Source of the DNA: Rhizoclosmatium globosum
Lineage: Eukaryota > Chytridiomycota > Chytridiomycetes > Chytridiales > Chytriomycetaceae
NCBI GenBank assembly: GCA_002104985.1
Contig: MCGO01000062.1
Location: 1-64,000 of the forward strand
Direction of reading: 5' to 3'
DNA: 64,000 nt
In this document: positions 53,336 through 64,000 of the stretch, piece by piece
How positions within the stretch are numbered: the first letter of the stretch is position 1
How the letters are laid out: the number at the start of each line of letters is the position of its first letter
Notes under the pieces: model-generated
Database searches by the model: none
What the model was told of the DNA's origin: nothing
What the model saw: the letters and a program-made list of their open reading frames with translations, nothing else
Program-made: the position numbers and the translations under genes

Positions 53336-54504
53336 TTAGCAAGTGATTCCACAGATGGACTTGACTTCTCCAACACAAACGCTGTCCCAAGAAGTAGAAC
53401 CACAGTAGCTGTCCTGAGCAATAATTTGACCAACACAAGAGTCGCAAGAGGATCTCAAAGCAACACCAGTCACACACTTGCTGTGGGCACAAGTGGTAGC
53501 GGCAGTAGTGGTCTTGACAGCGGCAGTCGTCGTCTTGACAACAGCAGCAGTGGTGGTAGTCTTCTTAACAACAGCAGTGGTAGTAGTCTTAGGCTTTGGA
53601 CCACTTGCCACACAAGAGTTAGCAGAGTTGGACCAAATTGTCTGAACGACATAAGTAACACCATCTCCACCAACAGTAGTTCCTTGCTGAGCGTTACAGA
53701 TGTCTCCAATCTCACCATTGGTGTTGTCGTACCATGCAAGTGGCGATCCAGTGGTAGTGGCGACACCAACAGCGGCATCGGTGGCGGCTTCAGCGAGTTC
53801 GTGGGACGCGACGGAGAACATGTTGTTGACTTCAGATGGGTCGCTTCCACATCCACCGGCACAGGAACCTCCTTGGTCTGGCATGACACCGTAGTAGAGG
53901 TACTTGGTACCAACGTTAAGGGAGGAAATGTCAATAGTTCCGTGGTAGGCACAGAATACGGAGCACGAAGCACCTCCGCCTTGAGTGATGCTGATTCCTG
54001 GGGCAAAGTGGATCGGGTAGTAAGTGTTGGCGGTTGGCTTGATTTGTCCAGTTTGGATCAAGTTGGTGAGGAATGGTTGGATGTCGTTGACATCGTCCAA
54101 AGTCGAAAGAGTGGCTGGGACAGAGAATCCTGGAACAGCGGAACCTCGGTAGACGTTGTATTGAGCCATGACGTCGTACCACGAAGACTGAGTAACTCCA
54201 GCGTAGAATGCGTTGGTTTCGGATTGGTAGTTTGCGTTACCGTAGAAGATTGGGTGGACTTCGACTGTTTTGTATCGTCTTAGTGGAACTTGTTATAATG
54301 TGGAATCAAGAAGAATACCATTTGAAATAACAGGTCCGCCATAGTTTGTCAAGTGGGCGGATGCAGCTGCGAGGTTCAGTGCTTCGTGCTTTTTGACACC
54401 GTTCTTCAAGTGCCAAGAAACGCTGTGTGGGAGAGGCTGGCTGGTTGGAGCGGCAACAACGAGAGTGGCAGCAGTCAAGACAAGGGACAACCGGACAAGA
54501 GCAT
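53336..54504 (-). CDS. secreted EXORDIUM-like protein with Thr-rich linker and Cys-rich C-terminal module
   Basis: Exon 1 runs 54504-54319 and exon 2 runs 54264-53336, across a 54 bp intron. The start gives a signal peptide (LSLVLTAATLVVAAP). The core has VEVHPIFYGN, YYPIHFAPGI, CAYHG, FSVASHELAEAATD, AWYDNTNGEIGDICN, the pattern of phosphate-induced/EXORDIUM-like proteins with the conserved HELAEA-TD segment. A Thr/Val/Lys-rich linker follows, then a module with eight cysteines (CAHSKCVTGVAL...CVGEVKSICGITC) of a type common in secreted chytrid proteins. ATG 54504 is out of frame with the rest unless one base is added near 54490. A TATA box (GGTATAAAACC) lies at 54571-54581. Role unknown; cell-wall association likely. 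Confidence 0.7.
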
Positions 54505-54570
54505 TTGGATGTTAATTTCGTTAGAATGTTTTGATTTTGAGTAGTAGTGAGAGAAAGAAAGCACCTCACG

Positions 54571-54581
54571 GGTTTTATACC
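54571..54581 (-). promoter_or_regulatory. TATA box of the EXORDIUM-like gene
   Basis: GGTATAAAACC on the minus strand, about 70 bases before ATG 54504. It is followed by a pyrimidine-rich CTTTCTTTCTCTCACT tract typical of fungal start regions. Confidence 0.55.
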
Positions 54582-55361
54582 GTCCACTTGGTGGCGCGCG
54601 TTTGCTTGGAAAATCATGCGCTCAAAAAGGGTCTCGTGGGCTTTGGAACCAACGTGACCCTGAACACCTGGAATTTTCAAACGAGTTTCTCACCAGCAGA
54701 GTGTGGTTGACACCGTCAGCTTCGTCTACAATTTGAGACAGTCACAGTTCCAACTTGTGAATTTCACAACTGACACACATTGTTGGATGATTATCGTTGA
54801 GGCTTACATTCCATTCAAAGATCTGCCAAGAAACGAATTTAAGAAAATCTGCCAAGGATCTAAAACCGAGGATGAATTGCAGTGGCGTTCATGCTTGGAA
54901 CCCTTTTGAAACCAACGGTTTGTGAGACACCTCAAAAAGATTCTAATAACGTATACCTCTGCGTCAATTACAACTTGAAACACCAATATCTCCTCAAGTC
55001 GAAGATGCATAATGCTTCGTCTCAAGAACCTGGAAATACATTTTCTTTCACCGAAACGACACCTTCATCTATTTCTCCACACCTTCTTTCAAATTCGTAA
55101 AAGCTTAAATTGTGGCAGACTGTGGTTATAAAGAATATTGTTCTGAATCTGGTGTTAGAATTGGATCGACCCGATTACTTCAATGAAGGTAGAGCGAGTG
55201 TGTAAAGTATTGGGAAGCAGCAGTCCGTTGCCACTGCCTGTACTAAAAAGCTACGTTACCTATAGTTGTAAGGATTCAGAATACAATATTAAAAACCCTT
55301 TTATTGGAGTTATTATAACTATTCACCTTCTCTTTCTCCTTTTCAAACAAATTCATCCAAA
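54582..55361. other. 780 bp intergenic between divergent genes
   Basis: This is the upstream region of both the EXORDIUM-like gene (minus) and the FHA-RING gene (plus). Small frames on both strands lack any motif. No tRNA, repeat or conserved element was identified. Confidence 0.45.
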
Positions 55362-57144
55362 ATGTGGGGCTTTACCTCATCATCCTCCTCAACAAACCCG
55401 CCCGTCCTCGCCCAAAGCGCATCCAGTGCATCCAGTGCCACGACCGTGTCAACGCACGAGCCAGGAAACAGTTTAGTGTACACGTACAAGGTGCAGATCT
55501 TCCCACATCGGTAAGTTGACTGTTGAGTGTCTTTGGCAGTGTCCCACCGGGGCATGCCTCCGATGCTGTCCCTCCTAGCTGCCTAACTAAGCTAATATAA
55601 TCTACTTAGGGAGAATGCACAGGTCCTTGGTGCGATCCCTGGGGCTCCTCAGCCACAGCGTTTTCACTTTGAGCCAATTGAACGGGATTTGATGAAGGGG
55701 ATGGTTCTCAAGATTGGCCGCAAAGTCGACAAGAAGGTTAGTTTCTGTGGAAGTGCATGGAGGGTTGGAGGAGGTTGGAGGCGGTGGGAGGCAGGCCTGG
55801 AAGGGTGTGATACCCATACTACTTCAGCAAAAACAGCAGTTGGGAGCCTGTATATGCTGCAATTGTATAGAATATAGCGTTTGAGGAAGATACTGCCAGA
55901 CGGATTGATTGCGACATAAACATGTTGGATGTGTCTGTCCTTCAAAAGGACTTTCCTTCATCGAATGCAATGCTCAACATCATATTGCAGCCTCCACCAG
56001 CGCCAATCGCCCAACCAGATGAACTTGAACCAACAGGAATATCCATTGACGGAGAACTCGCAGCTTCAACAAACGAAGTGGCTGTATTGCCAGCATCATA
56101 CCAATCCACCTCTGGCTTTATTGGTAATTCAACTGGATTTAATGTATTTAAGCTAACGACGACCTCAGACTATCAACCAACGTCCTCAGACCCACACACA
56201 GCCGGTCCCGCTGCTTCCTCCTCAACAACTCCAGCAATCATTCCTGAAAAGAAGGAGCAGCCTCAAGTCGACTTTATTGCATTCAAATCCAAAGTCGTTT
56301 CTCGTACTCATGCTGAACTCTGGGTCTCGGAGGACGGCCAAGTAATGTTCAAAGACGTGGGTTCTTCTTCAGGAACCTGGGTGAACCGCCATCGTCTCAG
56401 CCCATCAGGAAAAGAAAGTCGTCCATACGCAATCAAGAGCGGTGACGTTATTCAACTCGGAATGGATTACCAAGGCAGACAAGAAGGTGAACAAAAATAA
56501 CCTTCCCAGCACTCCACACTCAAAATCTAACAACTCACATCCACAACATAGACATGTACAAATCAGTCGTAATGAAAATCTTTGTTACAATCCGCTCAAA
56601 AGACCCACCAAAACCCAACCCCCTCCGCCTAAAAGCCGCCCTCCGCGCCCTCCTCTCCGCAATGAACCCAACCTCCACAACAGCCGCCTCAGGCACATCA
56701 TGCACAGACTGCTGCATCTGCCTCTCCCCCCTCTCCCCTCTCCAAACCCTCTTCCTCGCCCCATGTTCCCACTGCTTCCACTTCCGCTGCGTCATGCCGC
56801 TCTTGGGCAGTTCCGTCATGTTCCAGTGTCCGCTGTGTCGACAGGTTGCGAACCTTGAGAAGGGCGTTGGAGAGGATGAAGAGAGTTTGTTTGATGGGGA
56901 AGGTGGAGGTGATGTTGTTGGGGAGACTAGTTTGGAGGAGTGGTTGGGGGTTTTGAGGGTGGATAATAATAGTCAGGGGCAGTTGCAAGGGGTGGAGAGT
57001 AGTGGGGAGAGTGGGAATGAAGTTGAGGAGAGGGATGTGGTTAGAGAGGTGGAGAATGCATTGGATGGGTTGGACGGATTAGATGAGAGTACGAAGGCGG
57101 ATGTGTTGGAGAGAATTCGGTTGGTCTTGGAGGGTAAAAAGTGA
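55362..57144 (+). CDS. FHA-RING ubiquitin ligase, Dma1-like
   Basis: Exons 55362-55510, 55610-55736, an uncertain middle part ending at 56486, and 56552-57144. The FHA domain is recognisable: MVLKIGRK before the gap, then DFIAFKSKVVSRTHAELW, VMFKDVGSSSGTWVN and IKSGDVIQLG. The RING follows: CTDCCICLSPL, APCSHCFHFRC and CPLC, with all eight zinc ligands. FHA plus RING is the layout of fungal Dma1/Dma2, mitotic checkpoint E3 ligases binding phosphothreonine. The conserved FHA is split by about 530 bases between IGRK and IAFKSK. Part of that stretch is open (IAFEEDTARRIDCD... to about 56150) but no splice pair restores phase cleanly. It may be a long intron or an insert. Confidence 0.8.
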
Positions 57145-57365
57145 GGAGACGTTGTTGTTTGTAGGTTATGACTTTTTCCTTTTCGAGTATTATCTGTTTT
57201 TGAGTTTGCATTTATTTAGTTTATCGTTTTATATGAAGTGTATACAATTCGTGGTTCCTAAAACGTGCAGGTCTTATTAAGAATGTCAATGAATTCATTC
57301 GGTTGACTGCTCCTGAAGGTAGAACATCAACTCCGCCACATAAAAACTCCACCATGATTCAATCA

Positions 57366-57643
57366 AACTACGGACTGCGCATTCTCGAAACGGGTATAAA
57401 ACCACTCTCCTTTTCTCTCATATTCCAACACAATCCTCTCAAGCCTTCCTGGCTAAGATCAAGTGTAGTATCTGTTCTATTTAGTGTGATAACTAAATCT
57501 GCGTGCGCCACACGTATTCCTATTATCACAAATATTTTTGAATTTCTCCTGTGGACCCTGTGTGCGCGCACCAGACCCGGGAACTGGTGTCGCTGGCTTT
57601 ACACTGCCGCTTGTTGACGCCGAATACCCCTCCCTCTCTTCCA
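57366..57643. repeat. dispersed repeat R1, copy 2 (possible solo LTR)
   Basis: Matches 28633-28912 over its whole length with scattered substitutions, including GGGTATAAAACC and the end CTCCCTCTCTTCC. It lies in the gap between two convergent genes. Immediate flanks differ from copy 1, so it is a separate insertion, not a segmental duplication. Confidence 0.7.
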
Positions 57644-57793
57644 AATTGATGAAACGACTCCATCAGTTACTGTATCTTGCTTGGGTTCTCTGGGTTTAGA
57701 TGCCTCCAACACAGATAGAATTGAAAGTCTCCAGAATATACTTTATTTCGTGTTGGGGCCAACTCCTTTCCCAAGGCAACACCACAATGAGAA

Positions 57794-59259
57794 TCACTTC
57801 ATGGTAACTTCTACCCTCTTCTTTCTCAAAGCAACTCCAGGCCCTTCACGCTCCCATTCCCGTCTTAAACTTGCTGCAATCAAATCCCCAATCAACAACA
57901 CCTGTCCAACACCCACAACTAACGTGATTGCATAAAAGAAGTTGGCGTTACCACTTCCCGCATAGATCCAGAGATTGTAAAAGAGAGGGAGGAGAATTGT
58001 GGCAGCAAGTGCCAAATGCGTAATTAAATACAAGTTCTTCATGTCTGTGGAATAGTTAGTCATCTCCTCCAATGTGACAATAAAATAAAAACACTCACAC
58101 TTGAACAATTCCTGATGCATAAACACAAACGGCACATACAACCCCACATCCCCAACTTCGGGATAACTCTTGAACGCGCTCGTGACAACAAGCAACAGAG
58201 TAACAACCAACAATGGCTGCTCGTTGAACTTGATGCTGAGTGGAACACAGAACGCAACGACAAAGATTTGGAACACGAGCAAGAAAAACAACCGGAATTG
58301 GTCAAACATTTCAATGAAAATGTACCATGAGAGACCAATGTTGGGAGTCAAGTCTGGAACAAGGAATAGAGTTCCGTATGTAGACGAGAGGAAGAACCAG
58401 GAACCCATAAGGAGGTTTGAGAGAAGGAGGTACGCGAATGTGAACGTCGCAAACAGCACTGAACCCGACAAGAGAGTTGGCAATTGCTGCACCATTGAAT
58501 TAAATACACATACTACTACACAAAAACACGCAGTCCCTCACCTTCGTCTTATTAACCCCAGCAATCAACAACCCACACGGCAAAACCAACATCCCCGCCC
58601 AAACACCACAATAAGCCGCAAACGCCAACGAAACCATACACCCAACCCTCCTCCCCCTCGTCGCAAAATAAACCCCGGCAACAACAGCCAACGACGTGAC
58701 AACACCCGTACTCCTCCCCACACACGCAGCAAGCGTCCACGGATTCAACAAGTACACGGCCGCAGCGATTTCAGGGTCCAAAGGTGTATCCACAGGCACT
58801 GTTTCGTCTTTCTCGGGTTGCGGTGGGAAGGGACGGTATTTGTAGGTTTTTGCGATTTGGAGGAGGAGGATGGATGTGAGGAGGTCGATTAGGGGGAACA
58901 GGTATGGTGTTAGTACTTGAGGGAGGATGTGGAAGAGGGCGAGGATGAGGGGAGGCTGGATTTGTGTGGCATGTGTTAGTGTGTGTTATGAGGTAAGACT
59001 TCTGAGGTATGGTACCTGATGAAATGGTCCTCCTTCATATGGATCGATATTGTTACGGAACAGGTGGATGCCTTCTTTCACTGGTTTTTAGTGAAGAGTG
59101 GTTTAATGACAACTGCGAACTTCAACTTCAAAGCTTACGTCGTTTGAAGGAGGTCAATGGAGTCGCAACTTCAATTCGAGATCCAATTAGCCCGGGTAAG
59201 GTTGGATGCTGGATTAGGGCCAGCCGGAAGAGGATCCCCAAGGCAATTAGAACTTTCAT
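57794..59259 (-). CDS. PIGU: GPI transamidase subunit PIG-U (Gab1/Cdc91), 412 aa
   Basis: Five exons, 59259-59139, 59080-59016, 58955-58542, 58486-58099 and 58044-57794, all in phase. Conserved PIG-U segments are seen in order: SRIEVATPLTSFKRLKEGIHLF, DPYEGGPFHQPPLI, YLLNPWTLAACVGRST, VPDLTPNIGLSWYIFIEMF, FKSYPEVGDVGLYVPF and NLWIYAGSGNANFFYAI. The protein is hydrophobic throughout, with about nine membrane helices, and acts in the ER in the five-subunit complex that attaches GPI anchors to proteins. Length is normal for the family and no residue of the long conserved block is broken. The reading is whole without any frame correction. Confidence 0.93.
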
Positions 59260-59447
59260 CAAAGAGTTATTTCTGTTTGTTTGAACAATTTAACCAACTT
59301 ATAGCAATACACATATTCTATAAGCGTTATTAACTCAGGACTTGTAGCCTATTTCATTGCTTTGTCATTATTTGGCAGTTGACACTGTGACTGAAGTCAA
59401 GCCATCATAAAGCAATAAAGAAATGAGTAGGATCGCAACTCGATACT

Positions 59448-59771
59448 TTAATTGAATCTAACAGTTTCATTGGACGCAAACACCTTATCCACATAGTTTG
59501 GATTTTCTAAATCACAAGCAATTATCTCATATGCATCGAGCACTCTGTATATCGTACAAATGAGAAGCTGGAGAAAGTAGACAGATGCAGAGAAGAAAAC
59601 GACAGCAGCGAAAACTACACTGCCTACAAGAAATCCTGATGTATTCGTGAGAGCAATCGAAATGCCAGCGCAGCAAGACAACAGCACTCCAAGCAAGAAA
59701 AAGAGCCCAGATAACGCTAAGCGGCGAACAACGAGGCACTTGATTGAATTTGTTGATGTGTTTTGGGACAT
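59448..59771 (-). CDS. small membrane protein, paralogue 1 (107 aa)
   Basis: ATG 59771 gives MSQNTSTNSIKCLVVRRLALSG, then three hydrophobic segments (LFFLLGVLLSCCAGISIAL, FLVGSVVFAAVVFFSAS, FLQLLICTIYRVL) and an acidic C-terminus (DLENPNYVD). It shares the start NSIK-L--RRL--SGL-FL-G and the hydrophobic pattern with the frame at 60368. No known family is recognised. Both lie on the minus strand, 250 bases apart, as a tandem duplicate. Confidence 0.55.
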   Translation of the reverse strand: MSQNTSTNSIKCLVVRRLALSGLFFLLGVLLSCCAGISIALTNTSGFLVGSVVFAAVVFFSASVYFLQLLICTIYRVLDAYEIIACDLENPNYVDKVFASNETVRFN

Positions 59772-60019
59772 TTTTGTTTGCACAGACTTTTCAGACACAT
59801 TTCAGGTTTTTGTTGGTGACCGAATGGCGACCAAACACCGACACTCAAAGTGCCACAAATTCGATTGATCTGGAGATAAATTAGAACTCTTTTAACAGAT
59901 GTAAGGTGCTTCTGAACGTTCTCAAACCATTCTGTTTATTGATGCAACGGAAGAGGTGTGTTGGTAATGACTTAAATAGGAATCCCTTCGCTTTTACTTC
60001 ACAAATAAGTCAAAAACTA

Positions 60020-60368
60020 TCAGCAAAAACTTGAAAGCAACTCCTTTTCTCTTGTATCACCAATGTGCTTTGGGCTTTCCAACAAGCTATTTAATGTCTC
60101 GTGCGTATCGAGAAGTGTATAAATCATGTCAATATGGAGCAGAAGAAACTGAATGGAAACAAAGCAAAAAGTGATGGCAGCAAGCGATAAGAGTCGCGAG
60201 AAGGAAGCCTATTCTTGAAAAGTCGCTGTTTTGTAACAGGACGGTGGAAGCTGTGAAGCCAGCATAAGAAGATATCAGAAAACCAATAAGGAAAGCGAGT
60301 CCGGATATTGTCAAACGGCGAGTAATTAGGCGCTTGATCGAGTTCGCCGCTGAAGTAGTTTGGTCCAT
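60020..60368 (-). pseudogene. small membrane protein, paralogue 2, one frame break
   Basis: ATG 60368 gives MDQTTSAANSIKRLITRRLTISG and a first helix like that of paralogue 1. Near 60195 the reading must step by one base (after GFLLATL) to continue as LAAITFCFVSIQFLLLHIDMIYTLL and LESPKHIGDT, which aligns with FAAVVFFSAS...CTIYRVL and LENPNYVDK. It is therefore either a young pseudogene or carries a consensus error. Confidence 0.5.
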
Positions 60369-60744
60369 TTTTAAACGTTCTACTTTTATGCCAATATACG
60401 AAAGATGACAGTGAAATTTCACATTTAAATTTGTTTTTTACAAAGTCGTGATTCTTTTTCGCACTTCAATGCTCTTCAAGGCGTGATTGAACTTCCTTCC
60501 AGTTCACTCATTTTTTTCTGTTTTAGTGTATCAAAACTCAGATGAATACATTTGTTTTCAATGATCATCAGTATCTCTCACGCGTTTTAACATGCATTTC
60601 TTGACCAACTAAATACTTGATACCAAACTAGTATTTATCTGCCTGTAATCGTTTCCTTTGTTGGCTGAGGGGCAGTGAGGGATTTGCATCCAGCACGTGG
60701 AGATCTTTCTTTCTCACAACCAACCAACCAACTGCCAAAGGAAC

Positions 60745-63217
60745 ATGTTCACTCAAGTCCTCCGGCGGCCCCTCCTTCATCGCCACCACCACCACCACCG
60801 AATCCTCCTTCATCGAACCACCCCAAAAGCAAGCTTATCGCCGGTCCTCGGTCGAAAGTACTTTTCGTCAACCAAAGAAAAGGAAGGCAAATCGGCCTTT
60901 GCGCCGTCTCTCAGCGAAAGTCTTTCAAATGAGACGTCGTTTCTGCGGCGATTGCGACTTCGGCTGCGATTTGTTCTTGTTGGAACTCAGGCGAATCGAC
61001 GGTGGAAGGGCGACGATGTTGCGGCGCTGTTTAGCTGGTTTTCGGTGGCGGCGATATTGTTTGCAGTTGCGGGAACGACGAGTGCGGTGTCACTGGTTGT
61101 GTTGGGCTCGGATCAAGGTATTTACGTGTGTTAAATATGGGGGCGTTTTTATTAGGTATCATGTGCTTATTCAGATGGGGCCCGTAGAGTACCTGTCAAA
61201 TGCTATCTCTGCATATCTATCGCATCTTACGGGCTATGAAGTTCACTGTGACTCGGCGATCTTGCCAAACTGGAAGGAAGGCACTATCCATCTTGCAAAC
61301 TTGCATATCGTGTGTAACGCTGATACATGGCGAAAGAGGGTTCTTGATCAACGCAGGGAAGAGGCGGAAGGCTTGAATAGAAGTCTTGCTCGAAGGGTTC
61401 TTGGCGGACTGAGTCTCTTTCTACCAAAGTCTTGGGTAACGTCAAATGATCCAAATAGGAGGAAGGAAGGGGTCGAGTACAACCAAAATACGGATGATGT
61501 GAATGTCAATTGGACGTATTGGGATATGTGAGTATGGGAGATGCAAGTGTGAGATCTTGGTTGAGTTTGATATCGGCTGAGTGAGATCATAAGCGAGTGA
61601 GAAAACGGATCGAAGTCGAGAAACGAGACAGAAGGAATGTTTCAGGATATTCGGGATCCTGGCATTGGGAGGAAAGAATGAACAAAAGAGCATGAGTTAG
61701 CGTGTCTTTTCAGAGGAGACACAAAGGAAGCCCTGACATTAAGAACTTCTTCGAGCGTAATCCATGGAATTTACAGACTAACCAACTCAATTAGTCGCAT
61801 CAAATCCGTAAACGTATCCCTATCCCTCTGGCGCTACCTCCAAGGCCACGGCCTCGTCCAAGCCTGCAAACTAACCGGAATCCGCGGCGTCGCCGACCGC
61901 TCCCACATCATCTGGCCCGCAGACTGGGTCCCCACCCGCCGCGAAGCAACTCCATACGACTTTGACATGTCTGACTTTGTTGTCCAAGACGTTCTCGTTG
62001 ACATCAAGAACCCGAACGAGTTTCGGCCGTTTAGTGTCAGTGTGTATAGTGCACGGTTGGAGAGGTTTCGGCAGCAGTGGCTTTTGTATGATGTCATGTG
62101 TGCGGAGAGTATTGTTGGGGCTTTTGATAATTGTTTGTTTAGTGTGCATAAGTGGAAGAATGAGGGGACTGGTGGGGCTGGGGATGCTATTGGGGATGGG
62201 AATGTTGCTGGTGCGATGGCGAATGAAGGAGCTGGAAAGGATTTGGGAGCTGAGATGGTTTGTTATTTGACTCGTTCTGTATCGAACAGCTAACCCATTG
62301 ACATACAGTCCCATTTGAAAATCAACAACTTGCCAATCGATCACATTTCCACGGGTGTTACGGGCCCCTTCTCATGGATCACATCTGGAACGATTGATAT
62401 TGACTTCCACTTCCTCTTCCCCAAGTCAACACCTCTTCCCACGGACCAACTGTTTGCTCAAATCCGTCAAGAATTCGAAGGCGTAAAATATATTGCCATG
62501 GATAAACTTGAAAAGATTAAGGAGCGACACCACTCCAACGACCCTGTCACAACAAAGAAAACTGCCACCTCTGATTACCAAGACGAATACCAAACAGCCC
62601 TCCGCCAGAAAATACATCAACTCACCGAGCCCAAAACCGTAACCTCGCCACGAACCGGAACCCAATACATTGAAACCGACGCCGAAACCGAAGAATCAAA
62701 AGCCATAATCGAAACCTACAGTCCCCGCGAATACCCCTCCCGCTACACAACCACCTCCCCACCCCCCACAGAAAAACTCGCCTCCCAAAAACCCCAAATC
62801 AACAAATCAGGCGCCCCACAACTCCTCTTCATGCACTGGGCCATCTCCCTAAACGACCTGCGCGCCTCCGTCCCCCTCTCCACCCCCGAAATCGGATACA
62901 TGTCAAACGCCCTCATCCGGCCCATCGTCGGATACATGAACGCCCACCGCGTCCGTATCCCCATAACATTCGAAACCCGTCTCCCGCTCGAAAACTTCAA
63001 CGGATCATGGGACTTTTTCTCCGCGGGGGTTGTGGATGTTGTCGCGGAGGAGATTGGACGCGCGTTGACGTTGCTTGTGTTGGATGAACGGGAACGCACG
63101 CGGCAGTTGAAGAGGATTGGGTTGTGGAGTATACAGAATGCGACGAGGGGTGTTATGGAGGTTGTGGATTTTGTGAGAGGGGTGGAGATATCGCAGCAGA
63201 GTCGTGGGTATATGTGA
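60745..63217 (+). CDS. MDM31: Mdm31/Mdm32 family mitochondrial inner-membrane protein
   Basis: Exons 60745-61125, 61175-61527, 61777-62257 and 62309-63217 join in phase; the third intron-exon join crosses a long 249 bp intron. The N-terminus is a basic targeting sequence (MFTQVLRRPLLHRHHHHHRI). A membrane segment (DVAALFSWFSVAAILFAVAGTT) follows. Family hallmarks are YEVHCDSAILPNWKEGTIHL, NWTYWD, VNVSLSLWRYLQGHGLVQ, GIRGVADRSHIIWP, PFSVSVYSARLERFRQQWLLYD and DHISTGVTGPFSWITSGTIDI. Mdm31/32 proteins of the mitochondrial inner membrane are needed for normal mitochondrial shape, mtDNA nucleoid stability and lipid homeostasis. A second membrane helix near the end is weak. An earlier ATG (60697) exists but gives a poorer targeting signal. 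Confidence 0.9.
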
Positions 63218-63377
63218 GACACGCTTGTTGTTTTTGGGGGTTGTGTGAACGTGAATAAATGCATAGATGTTAAGTTGATTGTTGGCTGTGTTTGTTATGT
63301 ACTAGGAAGTGGAGAATGGTGTCTTTCTACAGATGAGATCGATTATATGTTAATATTTACCACACAATTCACCAGCT

Positions 63378-63451
63378 GCCTTCTTAGCTCAGTTGGTCAG
63401 ATCGCCTGCCTAGTAAGCAGGAGGCCACCAGTTCAAATCTGGTAGAAGGCA
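63378..63451 (+). tRNA. tRNA-Thr (anticodon AGU), second copy
   Basis: A 74-nt cloverleaf, the same as the copy at 52702 except C for T in the D loop (GGTCAGATC). Anticodon loop CTAGTAA, T arm ACCAG-TTCAAAT-CTGGT, discriminator A, followed by CGTTTTGCC. The 3' flank ACGTTTTGCC is shared with the other copy, so they arose by duplication. Confidence 0.95.
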
Positions 63452-63642
63452 CGTTTTGCCCCAGAGTTGTATGTTTGGACTGTAAGGTGTGGGAGTTGGA
63501 GTCAGGAAGCTTTCCAAACAGGTTTTCATTCTAATTCAGCAATTTATCATTACTCTAGATAATGAAAGAAATAGCATCAGCTATTTTTGGCAACACAGCT
63601 TAAATCTTTGTTTTTTCCACTTTGAAGCCAACCCACTAAACC

Positions 63643-64000
63643 ATGTCACAATATTCAGTTTGTCAAGTTCAACGAAGTCCACTGAGAATATCTCTCGAAT
63701 TAAATGCATCCGATATACGAAATACTTCAGAGAAACGGCAACGGGTTCGACGTAGTTCTCGTCTGTCAAGTTCTGGAGTGGAAGATGTTCAACGTCTGGA
63801 CCCTGGCAGTCCTTCTTTCGCTTCGACTGTACCGTCACTCTCGAATACAAGTGCGAATGTTCGTGTAAGGACCTGCACGGGCTGTAGAAGAAAGCTCGAT
63901 TGTTTACGTTACAATCAACATGGCCTTGTAATCAGCTCTTCTTCTGGGCGTTATCACTGGTAACATACTCCAACCCTTGCCATCTTATCGAATAGTAACC
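63643..64000 (+). CDS. partial gene at the window edge, small CxxC motif
   Basis: ATG 63643 opens 106 codons: a basic Ser/Arg-rich region (RQRVRRSSRLSSSG), a Ser-rich spacer, then RTCTGCRRKLDC, a possible start of a zinc-binding module. It stops at TGGTAA (63963). CACTG|GTAACA there would also be a fair 5' splice site, so the gene may go on beyond the window. Function cannot be given. Confidence 0.35.

Noticed and set aside
53426..54283. 285-codon plus-strand Ser/Gly/Val-rich frame
   Set aside because: Exact complement of the EXORDIUM-like gene; no motif of its own.
58170..58892. 240-codon plus-strand frame with His/Arg/Thr runs
   Set aside because: Opposite PIG-U exons, which are strongly conserved; shadow.
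61960..62293. Two alternative 100-codon frames inside MDM31 exon 3
   Set aside because: One is the gene's own frame running into the intron, the other a shadow.

Overview
This looks like a chromosomal window from a chytrid-type (zoosporic) fungus. The ordinary genes are fungal (DBP9, PIG-U, MDM31 and Dma1 homologues). They are cut by many very short GT-AG introns of about 48-65 bp, and they sit beside gene types common in zoosporic fungi: a dCache-type membrane receptor, F-box-like proteins and proline-rich single-pass membrane proteins. Species is not determined. Gene models below were spliced by hand from the sequence.

Bases 1-27,785 are a nest of retrotransposons. The left edge is the decayed 3' end of a Ty3/gypsy chromovirus (integrase C-terminus, chromodomain, polypurine tract, LTR). 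A 9.4 kb non-LTR retrotransposon (LINE, 1389-10751) abuts that LTR. Its poly(A) end lies inside the integrase region of a Ty1/copia element. Then comes a head-to-tail copia array with shared LTRs: copia-1 3' half, LTR, copia-2 (carrying a deleted copy of the same LINE), LTR, copia-3 (complete, 1760-codon Gag-Pol), LTR. The two halves of one 16 bp target-site duplication lie at 16676-16691 and 10752-10767, in the reverse of the expected order, so the array was rearranged after the LINE inserted. The copia Gag carries an RRM where a zinc knuckle is expected.

Bases 28-64 kb are mostly genic: a low-complexity protein, a secreted GH18 chitinase-like protein, two related single-pass membrane proteins flanking a 78-residue membrane protein, and a 1598-residue protein joining a PstS-like binding domain to a seven-helix membrane region and a long tail. 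Then follow DBP9, a Myb/SANT protein, a dCache receptor without output domain plus a relic of a second, a Cys-rich membrane protein, an F-box-like protein, a FAF2-like UBA/UAS/UBX protein, tRNA-Thr(AGU), an EXORDIUM-like secreted protein, a Dma1-like FHA-RING protein, PIG-U, two small membrane paralogues, MDM31, a second tRNA-Thr(AGU) and a partial gene. A ~280 bp dispersed repeat occurs at 28.6 and 57.4 kb.

The genes do not form one pathway; they serve ribosome biogenesis (DBP9), ER quality control (UBX), GPI anchoring (PIG-U), mitochondrial inner-membrane organisation (MDM31), mitotic checkpoint ubiquitination (Dma1) and cell-surface sensing. Several conserved genes show single-base frame breaks, which suggests residual consensus indels in the assembly, so frame breaks in the transposons should be read with caution.
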